Shown here piece by piece: positions 53,068-61,887 of a DNA stretch of 64,000 nt (positions are counted from its first letter, which is position 1; each line of letters opens with the position of its first letter). The DNA comes from Pusillimonas sp. TS35 (GTDB lineage: Bacteria; Pseudomonadota; Gammaproteobacteria; Burkholderiales; Burkholderiaceae_B). The stretch spans positions 343,638 through 407,637 of the forward strand of contig NZ_WWER01000004.1 of assembly GCF_009857885.1 (NCBI RefSeq). The letters run 5' to 3'. A program made the translations under genes and the position numbers. The notes under the pieces are model-generated. The model saw only the letters and a program-made list of their open reading frames with translations, ran no database searches and was not told the origin of the DNA.

Positions 53068-53901
53068 ATGGACAAAACCCTCGCCAAAGGCATAGCGGTA
53101 CTCGAATTCCTCGTCAATCGCCGCCAGCCGTGCAGCGTGTCGGATGTGGCGCAAGCCTTTGGCTTAGTGCCCAGCAACGCCCACCGTACCCTGCAAACTC
53201 TCGTGGCGCTGGGTTACGCGAGGCAAACCAGCGATGCGCGTTATCAACCCACGCTGCGCCTGTTCGAGCTCGGCTCTACCGTGGTGGGGGCGCTCGACAT
53301 TCGGCAGATTGCGCATCAAGCGCTTGCGGGCCTCGCCGCCGCTACGCGCGAAACCATCCACTTGGTTGTGCGCGATGAAGACCACGTGGTGTATCTCGAC
53401 AAAATAGACAGCCCCCAGCCAGTGGCAGCCTATTCGCACATTGGGGGCCGTGCGCCCGCTCATTGCGTGGCCAGCGGCAAGGCCATTCTTGCCGCGCTGC
53501 TGCCGCAAGATGATGTGCAGGCGCTGGCTTGGCTGCAAGCGGCCCTGCCGTCCATGCCTGCTCACACGCCCAACAGCCATGTGCATCATGTCGCGTTGCT
53601 CAAAGATCTGCGCGAGGCGTCCGAGCGCGGCTATGCCATCAATCGCGGCGAATGGCGCGAAGACGTCTATGGCTTGGGTGCGCCCGTGTTCGATAGCCAG
53701 GGCAAGGTCGCCGGAGCATTGGGCATCAGCTTGCCCGCCATCCGTGCCACGCCAGAACTTCTGCCAGGCCTGGGCGTCGCCTTGTGCGAAGCCGCTCAAT
53801 CTACCTCGCGTCTGCTGGGCCACCGCCCGCAGGCCGCTTCTCCCTCCACTCTTTCTTCTTTTTCGTTCAACGAGCAAGCGCAGCAAATGATGAGCACCTA
53901 A
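53068..53901 (+). CDS. IclR family transcriptional regulator
   Basis: A 277-residue IclR protein: winged helix-turn-helix at about residues 5-65 (SVSDVAQAFGLVPSNAHRTL) and an effector domain (RETIHLVVRDEDHVVYLDKI, GRAPAHCVASGKAILAAL). The ATG at 53068 was chosen on domain layout; the open frame extends upstream through the microsatellite as His-Pro and His-Leu repeats that are not part of the protein. It probably controls the Bug/aldehyde dehydrogenase/ligase genes downstream. Confidence 0.9.
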   Translation: MDKTLAKGIAVLEFLVNRRQPCSVSDVAQAFGLVPSNAHRTLQTLVALGYARQTSDARYQPTLRLFELGSTVVGALDIRQIAHQALAGLAAATRETIHLVVRDEDHVVYLDKIDSPQPVAAYSHIGGRAPAHCVASGKAILAALLPQDDVQALAWLQAALPSMPAHTPNSHVHHVALLKDLREASERGYAINRGEWREDVYGLGAPVFDSQGKVAGALGISLPAIRATPELLPGLGVALCEAAQSTSRLLGHRPQAASPSTLSSFSFNEQAQQMMST

Positions 53902-53945
53902 AAAATGCCGCCGGAAAAGGCGGCGCCACCTGCAAGGAGACAAGC

Positions 53946-54992
53946 ATGTCCATCCCGATGTCCAACATTCGCGCAGCAGGCAGTGGCAGTATCTTTCAAC
54001 GCTTCAACCGGTTCAATCTATGGCGTCGGCTGGCCCTGCCGCTGGCGGCAATTGCGGGCATCTCGGCGATCAGTGTGCCCACGCTTGCAGCTAGCGCTTG
54101 GCCTGCACGCCCCATCAAAATGGTGGTGCCGTACCCGCCCGGCGGCGGCACTGACATCATCGCCCGCATCATCCAGGAAGACCTCAGCAAGGCGCTGGGG
54201 CAAACTGTGGTCATTGAAAACCGCGGCGGCGCTGCCGGCATGATCGGCACAGAAGCGGTGGCCCGCTCGGAAGGCGACGGTTATACCGTGCTGTTCACCC
54301 TGTCTTCACACACCATCAACCCAGCTGTCTATAAAAAGCTCAACTACGACGCCGCGCGCGACTTCGCGCCTGTTTCCCTGGTGGCATCATTACCGCAGAT
54401 TCTGGTCGCCAATCCCAAATTCGATGTCAACACACTCCAGGATCTGATAAAGCGCGCCAAGGCTAAGCCTGGTGAGATCTCCTATGGCTCCGTCGGCAAT
54501 GGTTCGCCAAGTCACATCGCCGGCGAACTGCTTGGTCTGCGCACCGGCGCAAAAATGCAGCATATTCCCTATCGCGGAGGCGGGCCGGCCATCAACGACG
54601 TATTGGGCTACCAGATTCCTGTTCTGTGGGTCTCCATCCCGGCCGCAACGGGGTTTGTGAAATCGGGGCAGTTGAAGGCGCTCGCCGTCTCCACCACTAA
54701 GCGCAGCCCAATGTTCCCGGACGTGCCAACCGTGCAGGAAGCGGGCGTGGCCGATTTCGAAGTCGACTCCTGGTATGCGATGTTTACGCCGCGCGACACG
54801 CCGCAACCCGTTATCGACCGCCTGGCCCAGGCAGTATCCACCGTTGTGAAGAAACCCGAAATTCAGGAGAAGTTGCTGGGGCAGGGCGCTGTGGCGGTGG
54901 GCAGTACCTCGGGTGAACTGAACGCAGTCGTGCAGTCCGAACTCGTGAAATGGGCCGCCCTGGCGCGCGACGCCAAGATTCGCCTCGATTGA
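53946..54992 (+). CDS. Bug-family periplasmic solute-binding protein
   Basis: A 348-residue Bug protein with a long leader: basic N-region to residue 28, then LALPLAAIAGISAISVPTLA and a cleavage site before SAWPARP. Family segments are VPYPPGGGTDIIAR and EGDGYTVL. AAGGAGA precedes the ATG, 44 bp after the IclR stop. It precedes the aldehyde dehydrogenase and ligase genes and takes the place that a membrane transporter holds in the sau cluster of Cupriavidus, so sulfoacetate or a similar acid is a possible ligand. Confidence 0.92.
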   Translation: MSIPMSNIRAAGSGSIFQRFNRFNLWRRLALPLAAIAGISAISVPTLAASAWPARPIKMVVPYPPGGGTDIIARIIQEDLSKALGQTVVIENRGGAAGMIGTEAVARSEGDGYTVLFTLSSHTINPAVYKKLNYDAARDFAPVSLVASLPQILVANPKFDVNTLQDLIKRAKAKPGEISYGSVGNGSPSHIAGELLGLRTGAKMQHIPYRGGGPAINDVLGYQIPVLWVSIPAATGFVKSGQLKALAVSTTKRSPMFPDVPTVQEAGVADFEVDSWYAMFTPRDTPQPVIDRLAQAVSTVVKKPEIQEKLLGQGAVAVGSTSGELNAVVQSELVKWAALARDAKIRLD

Positions 54993-55130
54993 TTGACAGC
55001 TTCCCGGGCGTAGAACGGTGAAGCCGGCAACCCGAAATCGAGGACTGAAAGCGAAACATCACAAGCAAACATCGGAACCGGTCACCGGAACCAAGCACCC
55101 AACATAGCAAAACAAACCGAGGAGCACCTT

Positions 55131-56588
55131 ATGGCAGCAACGACGCTGGACCTTCCGCTGCGCACAGACGACGAATCCATGGCACAGGTGGCCGACCTGG
55201 TCGCGCGGGCGCGGCGGGCGCAGCAAGCGATCGCCAACTTCACCCAGGCCCAGGCCGACGACCTTGCCCTGGCCTGCGGCTGGGCCATTATGGAACCAGC
55301 GCGAAACCGCGCGCTGGCCGAAATGGCGGTGCGCGACACCGGCCTGGGCAATGTCGACGACAAAATTCTTAAAAATCACCGCAAGACACTAGGCCTGCTG
55401 CGCGATCTGCAGGCCGCCCGAACTGTGGGGGTCGTGGCTGAGTTCCCCGAGCGGGGCCTGATTGAGTTTGCGCGGCCTGTGGGCGTGGTGGCTGCAATCA
55501 CGCCGTCCACCAACCCCGGCGCCACGCCGGCAAACAAGATCATCAATGCGCTCAAATGCCGCAATGCTGTCATCGTGGCGCCCTCGCCCAAGGGAGCGGG
55601 TACGTGCGCGGCGTTGCTCGGCTATATCCATGACGAACTCGAGCGCGTCGGCCTGGAGCGCAAACTGGCCGAGGCGCTGGTGCAAATGCTGCCCACGCCG
55701 GTGTCCAAAGCGCTGACGCATGCCTTGATGATGCAGGCCGATCTTGTGGTGGCTACAGGCAGCCAAGCCAATGTGCGTGCCGCCTACCTGAGCGGTACGC
55801 CTGCGTTCGGCGTAGGGGCGGGGAACGTAGCCAGCATCGTTGACGAAACCGCCGACATCCCGGCTGCGGCCCAGCGCATCATGACATCCAAGACCTTCGA
55901 CAATGCGACCAGTTGTTCGTCGGAAAACAGCGTCATCGTGCACGAGGCCATCGCGCAGCGCTTTATAGATGCTTTCGCCGAACTAGGCGGCCCGCTGCTG
56001 ACGGGTGAGGAAAAGCAGGCGCTCCAGGCAGTCATGTGGCCTGACGGTAAGTTATCGGGCGCCGTCACCGGCAAATCCGCATCTTTCATTGCCGCGTCCG
56101 CCGGCCTGCGGCGGCCCGGGCTGGATACAGCCAGAGCCCTGGTCGTAGAAGAGGATGGCTTTGGCGCCGCGTACCCCTTTTCGGGCGAAAAACTGTCGCC
56201 CGTTCTCACGCTCTATCGTTGCCGTGATCTCGATCATGCGATGGACATTGTGCGTTCCATCTACGCCTACCAAGGGGCAGGGCATTCAGTCAGCCTGCAT
56301 ATGGAGCCTGTTCGTGCCGACCACGCCGCGCGCCAACTGGCGCAGGCCCTGCCGGTTGCGCGCGTCATCGTCAATCAACCTCATACCGTGGGCACGGGCG
56401 GCAGTTTCGAGAACGGCCTGCCGTTCTCCCTGTCCATGGGTTGCGGCACATGGGGCGGAAACAATTTTTCCTCCAACATGGACTACCGGCAGTACCTGAA
56501 CACCACACGCGTGGCGTTTCCAATTCCGGCTAATGTGCCCACAGAAATGCAGATCTTCGGCGGCTTCTTCGAGAGGTACGGACAATGA
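55131..56588 (+). CDS. CoA-acylating aldehyde dehydrogenase (sulfoacetaldehyde dehydrogenase-like)
   Basis: A 485-residue acylating aldehyde dehydrogenase. The catalytic cysteine is Cys262 in NATSCSSENSVIV, and the N-terminal half has GVVAAITPSTNPGATPANKI and KCRNAVIVAPSPKG, as in acetaldehyde and sulfoacetaldehyde dehydrogenases. It interconverts an acyl-CoA and an aldehyde with NAD(P)H. A GAGGAG site precedes the ATG. Its stop overlaps the start of the ligase gene (ATGA). The pair is as in sauS-sauT, where sulfoacetyl-CoA is reduced to sulfoacetaldehyde; other substrates remain possible. Confidence 0.88.
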   Translation: MAATTLDLPLRTDDESMAQVADLVARARRAQQAIANFTQAQADDLALACGWAIMEPARNRALAEMAVRDTGLGNVDDKILKNHRKTLGLLRDLQAARTVGVVAEFPERGLIEFARPVGVVAAITPSTNPGATPANKIINALKCRNAVIVAPSPKGAGTCAALLGYIHDELERVGLERKLAEALVQMLPTPVSKALTHALMMQADLVVATGSQANVRAAYLSGTPAFGVGAGNVASIVDETADIPAAAQRIMTSKTFDNATSCSSENSVIVHEAIAQRFIDAFAELGGPLLTGEEKQALQAVMWPDGKLSGAVTGKSASFIAASAGLRRPGLDTARALVVEEDGFGAAYPFSGEKLSPVLTLYRCRDLDHAMDIVRSIYAYQGAGHSVSLHMEPVRADHAARQLAQALPVARVIVNQPHTVGTGGSFENGLPFSLSMGCGTWGGNNFSSNMDYRQYLNTTRVAFPIPANVPTEMQIFGGFFERYGQ

Positions 56589-58135
56589 GCAGCGCACTGC
56601 CACACACCATCCACGCCGTGCTGGCCGAGCACGCTCGCACACGGCCCGATGCCGCCTTGTTGATTGCGCCCGAAACCCAGGCTCAGCTTAGCTATGGCCG
56701 TCTGGCCACGGAGGCGGGGCGCTTTGGCGCATGGGCTGCGGACATCGGACTGAGCAAGGGCGACCGGATCGCCATGTTTCTGCCCAACGGCATGCAAGCG
56801 GGAATCATCTTCCTGGCGGCGATGGCAAACGGGTTCACCATTACACCGTTGAATCTGCTCGCCACGACACCGCAGCTTGTCCATTGCCTGCGCCACAGCG
56901 GCGCGCGGATCCTGTTCACCTGCACCGAACTGATGGACACGGTGACCAAGGCTCTGTCTGTCGCAAAGGGCGATGGCAATGCGCCCAAGGTGGTGATGGT
57001 TGATCCCGACGCCGACGAGTTCCATTCGGGCGGCCATCCCACGCGCGATGCGGCCGATCCTGGCCCTGGTCCCGATGATATCGCGCTCTTGATGTATACC
57101 TCCGGTACGACAGGCATGCCCAAAGGCGTTCCGCTCAGCCATGCCAATATCCTGCACGCGGCGCGTTCCGTTGGGCAGTGGCACGGGCTTACCTCGGCCG
57201 ATCGTGTATTGTCGGCGCTGCCGCTGTACCACATCAACGGTCAAATCATCGCCACCGTGACGCCGTTCGTCACCGGTGGCAGTATCGTGGCACCGCGTCG
57301 CTTCAGTGCCAGCCGCTGGTGGCAGTTGGTGGATGAATACCAGTGCACCTGGCTCAATATGGTGCCCACCATCATCGCCTATCTGCTCAATGCCGAGGTC
57401 GATCCGGCCGGCGAACAGCATCCCAGTGTCCGCTTCGGCCGTTCAGCCTCGGCTCCACTGCCGGTGGAGCACCATCAGGCATTTGAACAGCGTTTCGGCG
57501 TCCCTATCATCGAAGCCATGGGCATGACGGAGACCGCCTCTATCGTATTCTGCAACCCGCAGGACAGCGCTCGGCGGCGCTATGGTTCGCCCGGCATCCC
57601 GTGTGGGGTTGAGGCGCGCATCGCCGGGCCGGACGGCGATGATGCCCAGCCCGGGGACATCGGTGAGGTGCGGCTGCGCGGCACCAATGTCATGCAAGGC
57701 TATTTCGACAATCCCGAAGAAACCGCCAAGGCCTTCGATGAGCAAGGGTGGCTGCGTACCGGCGATTTGGGCTATCGGGACCAGGATGGCTACTTCGTTA
57801 TCACCGGACGCATCAAAGAACTGATCATCAAGGGCGGCGAAAACATCGCCCCGCGTGAAATCGACGAAGTCTTGCTGAGCCACGATGCCGTTCTGGAAGC
57901 GGCTGCTGTAGGCTTGCCCGACGCTGATTACGGCCAGGAAATCTACGCCGCTGTCACGCTCAAGCCGGGCATCCGTGCGGCGCCGGCAGATCTTATCCAG
58001 CATTGCCATACCCACCTGGGGCGGTACAAATCACCGCGAGAAATCCTGATCGTGGAGGACCTGCCAAAGGGCGCTTCGGGAAAAATACAACGCCTCAAGC
58101 TGGGCGATCTCTGGCGCAGCACCAGCGTTGCGTGA
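56585..58135 (+). CDS. AMP-forming acyl-CoA ligase (SauT-like)
   Basis: A 516-residue ANL ligase with phosphate loop YTSGTTGMPKGVP (about residue 172), AMGMTETASIVF, RTGDLGYRDQDGYFV and the C-terminal lysine in KGASGKIQRLKL. Translationally coupled to the acylating dehydrogenase, it probably makes the acyl-CoA that the latter reduces. In Cupriavidus this role on sulfoacetate is held by SauT; the substrate here is inferred from context. Confidence 0.9.
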   Translation: MSSALPHTIHAVLAEHARTRPDAALLIAPETQAQLSYGRLATEAGRFGAWAADIGLSKGDRIAMFLPNGMQAGIIFLAAMANGFTITPLNLLATTPQLVHCLRHSGARILFTCTELMDTVTKALSVAKGDGNAPKVVMVDPDADEFHSGGHPTRDAADPGPGPDDIALLMYTSGTTGMPKGVPLSHANILHAARSVGQWHGLTSADRVLSALPLYHINGQIIATVTPFVTGGSIVAPRRFSASRWWQLVDEYQCTWLNMVPTIIAYLLNAEVDPAGEQHPSVRFGRSASAPLPVEHHQAFEQRFGVPIIEAMGMTETASIVFCNPQDSARRRYGSPGIPCGVEARIAGPDGDDAQPGDIGEVRLRGTNVMQGYFDNPEETAKAFDEQGWLRTGDLGYRDQDGYFVITGRIKELIIKGGENIAPREIDEVLLSHDAVLEAAAVGLPDADYGQEIYAAVTLKPGIRAAPADLIQHCHTHLGRYKSPREILIVEDLPKGASGKIQRLKLGDLWRSTSVA

Positions 58136-58170
58136 ACGTACTGGGGGCGGAGTTAGCACGAGCTGGCGAT

Positions 58171-58199
58171 GGAGGCGGATTGACGAAACAGGCGCCTCC
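58171..58199 (+). terminator. Hairpin after the ligase gene
   Basis: GGAGGCG and CGCCTCC form a perfect 7-bp stem, 36 bp past the stop codon. There is no T-tract. Confidence 0.4.
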
Positions 58200-58280
58200 C
58201 CGCCAACTCTGAATCGAACCGCGTTGATTTCCCTCACGGATGCCGCGGCTTTGCGGCAGCGCGCGTCGTGCAGGCGTTAT

Positions 58281-58294
58281 CGTTCCCGGGAACG
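58281..58294. promoter_or_regulatory. Perfect 14-bp palindrome upstream of the flavin reductase gene
   Basis: CGTTCCCGGGAACG has no spacer and lies 142 bp before the ATG at 58436. It may be an operator; no regulator can be assigned. Confidence 0.35.
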
Positions 58295-58435
58295 TCCATG
58301 CCGGCGGGATAATCCAATTGTGCATGAACCTTTGAATCCACCGGTCTGGGTCTGTCGCGCGTCCACCTCATAACTCGTTATGCTCCAAGGCCAGCCGCAC
58401 GACACTGACGCAGTGCCTTCATTTCGGGAGCCACA

Positions 58436-59161
58436 ATGAGTGCCCATATCGTAAAGCTGCTGTCGCGGCAGGACGTCGCCGACCGCACCGCAGCATTCGC
58501 CTTCGAAAAGCCTGCTGGCTTTCATTTCAAGCCCGGTCAGGCCATCGATATTATTCTTACTGGCGAGGGCGGGCCGGGTACGGGCGAGCGCCATACGTTT
58601 TCATTGATCAGCGCCCCTCACGAAGACAGCATTGCTATCGCCACTAGAATGCGCGATTCAACTTTCAAGACTGCGCTCGGCGCGTTGACACCTGGTGCCA
58701 TCGTGTCCGTCGAAGGGCCGTCCGGCTCGCTGACCCTGCCCAAAGACGGTCAACGGCCTGTCGTCATGCTGGCCGGCGGCATCGGCATTACGCCATTCGT
58801 CAGCATGCTGCGCCATGCCGCGCACGTCGCTTCCTCCCGTCCCGTCATACTGCTGTATGCCAACCGCCGTCCCGAAGATGCCGCGTTTCTTTCAGAACTC
58901 CAGGCATATGAGGCGGAGTTGAACGGCGCGATGCGTCTGATCGCCACCATGACGCAGCCTGCCGCCTCCAGCGCCCGATGGACCGGCCGCACCGGCCACA
59001 TCGACCTGGCGCTGATACAGGATGCCGCCAATGGCCTGCCCGCCGCGCCGCTTTATTACCTGGCCGGCCCTCCAGCGATGGTCGAGGGTATGCGCGAGAT
59101 GCTGGAAGAGAGCGGGGTGGACGACGGCGATATCCGCAGCGAAGAGTTTTTCGGCTATTGA
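58436..59161 (+). CDS. FAD/NAD(P)-binding ferredoxin reductase-like oxidoreductase
   Basis: A 241-residue FNR-fold protein: flavin-binding barrel with FKPGQAIDIIL and RHTFSLISAP (RxxS type), and a nucleotide-binding half with MLAGGIGITPFVSMLRH and YLAGPPAMVEGMREML. It lacks an iron-sulfur domain, so it would pass electrons between NAD(P)H and a separate ferredoxin, flavodoxin or oxygenase. A GGGAG site precedes the ATG. It is in the same direction as the ligase gene but 300 bp away. The partner is unknown. Confidence 0.88.
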   Translation: MSAHIVKLLSRQDVADRTAAFAFEKPAGFHFKPGQAIDIILTGEGGPGTGERHTFSLISAPHEDSIAIATRMRDSTFKTALGALTPGAIVSVEGPSGSLTLPKDGQRPVVMLAGGIGITPFVSMLRHAAHVASSRPVILLYANRRPEDAAFLSELQAYEAELNGAMRLIATMTQPAASSARWTGRTGHIDLALIQDAANGLPAAPLYYLAGPPAMVEGMREMLEESGVDDGDIRSEEFFGY

Positions 59162-59283
59162 ACGGGCATCCTTTGGTCGTCGGCCGCACACCTGAGGTTG
59201 CAGCACACCCACCGCGTGGCAGATGATGCCTTCTCTGGCTGCGGACCGTACACGTTTCTAGCCGGAACGCCCCGCCGGCTCTG

Positions 59284-60042
59284 CTAGGGCCGGAGTTCTA
59301 TCGGTTCGTAAAACCGGTACCCTATGCCGCGCAGCGTCGCAATAGGCAGGCGCAGCCCGCTGGCCTGTTCCACCTTGCGCCGCAGGCGCCGCATCTGCGT
59401 ATCCAGGCGGCGCTGGTCATAATCCAGGTAATCTTTTCCCAGCGCCTGCACAATTGCCTTGCGGCTCACTGCGTCGCCACCGCTGGCCAGTGCCGCCAAC
59501 ACGGTGTAGTCTTGCCGCGACAGCGGAATAGGCGTGGCGTTTGGTGGCACCAGGCATGGCGGTGAACCCGACAAATGCCAGGGTGATGCCGCATTGGTTT
59601 GCGCGACCTCGATCTGCTTTATTTTGCGGTCAGTGATGTCACGTGCAACCGCGACACGTATCTTCTTGTCTTTGTACCAGCGGGCAGACCACATGATATG
59701 GACGATACTGCCATCTTTGCGTACATAGCGGTTTTCGAAGTCGTACTGAAGATGGCCGTTCATCAGCCGGGCTACCGCGCCCAGCGTGCGGGCCCGATCC
59801 GGCTCGTATACCAGTTCCAGCATTTGTCGGCCTAACAACTCTTGCGGCGTATAGCCGAAAATCCGCTCGCACGCACCGGTGACTGAAAGAAAAACACCCT
59901 CTTCGGTGACGACGCACACCGCATCGAGCAGTAAATCCATCAGGTTGGAAGCGGGGGATTCTGGCATGGTTATCGGGGAGACAATAGGCAATTGAGGGGC
60001 AACGCGACGCAGCGCAATAATTTGCCCGCGAACCTTGGCCAT
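59284..60042 (-). CDS. PAS domain/winged-helix (OmpR-type) transcriptional regulator
   Basis: A 252-residue protein with a PAS domain (about residues 33-140: VTEEGVFLSVTGACERIFGY, then RYVRKDGSIVHIMW) joined by a linker to a C-terminal OmpR/PhoB winged helix (LSRQDYTVLAALASGGDAVS, LRRKVEQASGL, TLRGIGYRFYE). There is no receiver or kinase domain, so the PAS domain probably senses a ligand, redox state or light directly and controls DNA binding. GAGCGGA precedes the ATG. Targets are unknown. Confidence 0.85.
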   Translation of the reverse strand: MAKVRGQIIALRRVAPQLPIVSPITMPESPASNLMDLLLDAVCVVTEEGVFLSVTGACERIFGYTPQELLGRQMLELVYEPDRARTLGAVARLMNGHLQYDFENRYVRKDGSIVHIMWSARWYKDKKIRVAVARDITDRKIKQIEVAQTNAASPWHLSGSPPCLVPPNATPIPLSRQDYTVLAALASGGDAVSRKAIVQALGKDYLDYDQRRLDTQMRRLRRKVEQASGLRLPIATLRGIGYRFYEPIELRP

Positions 60043-60045
60043 TCC

Positions 60046-60061
60046 GCTCAGATTTGCTCAG
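60046..60061. promoter_or_regulatory. Direct repeat upstream of the PAS/winged-helix gene
   Basis: GCTCAG-ATTT-GCTCAG has a 10-bp period, the spacing at which OmpR-type proteins bind as tandem dimers. It starts 4 bp before the gene's start codon (reverse strand) and could be an autoregulatory site. Confidence 0.4.
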
Positions 60062-60106
60062 GTCGGATTGTAACTGAATATCTATAATCTTTAAATGTAC
60101 ACGAAC

Positions 60107-60118
60107 CGTACTGGTACG
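60107..60118. promoter_or_regulatory. Inverted repeat in the 60043-60275 gap
   Basis: CGTAC-TG-GTACG is a perfect 5-bp inverted repeat in the 233-bp AT-rich gap between the PAS regulator and the small unknown gene. Confidence 0.3.
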
Positions 60119-60275
60119 TAAGCGCAACGCAACGCGATCTTACTGCAGTGGTGATACAACGCCCGCGCGCGGTTGCACCCGCATGTCAGTTATCGCGCCT
60201 GATCCTCCTATGCATAACCACACAAGTAGACAGCGTCCATGCGACAACCACCACTGACACTTCAATCCAGGGTCT

Positions 60276-60515
60276 ATGATGCAAGTCCAACTTTTCGAAC
60301 CAATGCCGGATAGCCCCGCCGCGTCCGCCCTCATATTGTCCGATACCCCGCTCGAAACGAGTGTGGTTACCCGCAATCTCCCTGCGCGTCCGACCCCCGT
60401 CATCAACGACAAATACGCCCAGCTCTGGACACGACGCCAACTCGAAGCCTACGCCGACGCCTGTTATGACGCCGGTTTCCATGCCGGTCGCCTCGCCGCC
60501 GAAAACAGCCAGTGA
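60276..60515 (+). CDS. Small protein of unknown function
   Basis: A 79-residue frame with a variable Pro/Ser-rich first half and a helical, acidic second half (RRQLEAYADACYDAGFHAGR). There is no signal peptide or known motif. A weak AGGG lies before the ATG. It occupies the space between the divergent PAS regulator and the convergent PrpF-family gene, and no opposite-strand gene explains the open frame. I do not recognise a family. Confidence 0.45.
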   Translation: MMQVQLFEPMPDSPAASALILSDTPLETSVVTRNLPARPTPVINDKYAQLWTRRQLEAYADACYDAGFHAGRLAAENSQ

Positions 60516-60532
60516 GTCCACGGCATGCGTTG

Positions 60533-61753
60533 TCACGCCAACCGTGCCAGCGCGCGCATGAGGTCTGCGGAGGCGCGGTACAAAGGGACGTGTCCGCGTA
60601 GAAGAATTTGCGCGCTGCGGCGATAAGCTGCGCCGTGGATGAGCGGCGCATTACCGTCCATGCGTGCACAGACGGTAGCCTCCAGGATGCCGGCGGGATT
60701 CTCAATGGCGACATTGATGTCGGTGTCGCGCGTGCCCAGCGCGCCAAGCCCTTGCGCAAGCTGGTTGGCGACGGTTCCGGGGACAAGCGTGGCTGCCGCC
60801 AGACAGCAGCCGCCCGAAACCGCCAGTGACGCGTGCCCGCTCTGCGGCGTGAAATAGCGCACGGCAATATGGCCGCCTGCGCGGGGGGCGCCAACAATAC
60901 AGACCTTGGGGACGGTTTCGCTATGGCGCAGTTCCTCAGCGCTCATGGGCGTGCCAGCCGCATTGGCCAGGCCCATGCGTAGTCCCGCCTCCACCCACAC
61001 TTCACGCAGTGCTTGCATGAAGCTTGCGTCGGCGTCGAGCTCGGCCATGGTTTCGTGGCCGGTTTTGCCGAAGCCAGCCGCGTCCACAATCACCATGGGC
61101 ACCGCGACGTCCACGCACGATACGCGATGGCCCGCAATGTCGTCTTGCGCGCGTCCTGTGGGTAACAGCTTGCCTGTCTTGGCGCCGACCGGCCGGTGCA
61201 AAAACAAATCAACAGCCGGGTAGGCGCCGTCTACGCCAGGTATTTCTGCCATTTCGTAGTGCCCATCGGCCTGCCGCTTCATGCGCGCCGTGGTCACAAT
61301 GCCGGTGTTGGTGTTGCGGATCTTCAACTCGCCGCCCTGTGCGAGGCCCGCATCGATCGCCCAGAGTGGGAGTGCGGCCGACATGTTGCCGCAGTTCACG
61401 CGCCAGTCGATATCGGCGTGATCGCTTGTCAACTGGGCCAGCGTGCTGACAAGTTGCGGGCCGTCGGGCACGTGCTCGATATCCGCCAGAAAAACTTTGT
61501 TGCTGGTGGCGGGCCCGCGTCCGAGCCCGGTAATTTGCCGGTTTCCCTTGTACTGGCCCGTTTGGGGCACACCCATGAGATGCCGCAATAACTCTTCGCG
61601 CAGCGCTGTATCGGCGGGAACAAATGGCGTCCATAGCACCAGGCCGGTTGAGGTGCCGCCCCGCATATGATGAACGGGGAACTCGGCTATCCCGGCCCTT
61701 ATTCGGGGCCGAAAGCCGGGCAGCGCGGGTAGGGAAGGCATATGCATAGGCAT
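60533..61753 (-). CDS. PrpF/4-oxalomesaconate tautomerase family isomerase
   Basis: A 406-residue protein of the PrpF (DUF453) family with two diaminopimelate epimerase-like halves. The family opening MRGGTSKG is here MRGGTSTG (near residue 30), followed by GRGPATSNKVFL, the cysteine segment VNCGNMSAALPLWAI and SGHASLAVSGGCCLAA. Members move double bonds or convert cis/trans tricarboxylates, for example 2-methylaconitate or 4-oxalomesaconate. The Lys-to-Thr change in the first motif may mean a different substrate. It converges on the small gene and is divergent from serA. Confidence 0.87.
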   Translation of the reverse strand: MPMHMPSLPALPGFRPRIRAGIAEFPVHHMRGGTSTGLVLWTPFVPADTALREELLRHLMGVPQTGQYKGNRQITGLGRGPATSNKVFLADIEHVPDGPQLVSTLAQLTSDHADIDWRVNCGNMSAALPLWAIDAGLAQGGELKIRNTNTGIVTTARMKRQADGHYEMAEIPGVDGAYPAVDLFLHRPVGAKTGKLLPTGRAQDDIAGHRVSCVDVAVPMVIVDAAGFGKTGHETMAELDADASFMQALREVWVEAGLRMGLANAAGTPMSAEELRHSETVPKVCIVGAPRAGGHIAVRYFTPQSGHASLAVSGGCCLAAATLVPGTVANQLAQGLGALGTRDTDINVAIENPAGILEATVCARMDGNAPLIHGAAYRRSAQILLRGHVPLYRASADLMRALARLA

Positions 61754-61887
61754 CTCGAATCGGCTGGCCAGAGGTATCTGGGTTTGATTTTAGCGCTGCG
61801 CTTATCCCTGAAAAGACCATGGCCTCACCGGCATTTAGTCCTAAAATAGTCCACAATAAATGTTTACTGTTGATTGCTGGATTGCTA

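Larger units (their letters stand above)
58136..58435. other. Non-coding gap before the flavin reductase gene
   Basis: This 300-bp gap holds a hairpin soon after the ligase gene and a perfect 14-bp palindrome further right. No gene is supported. Confidence 0.6.
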
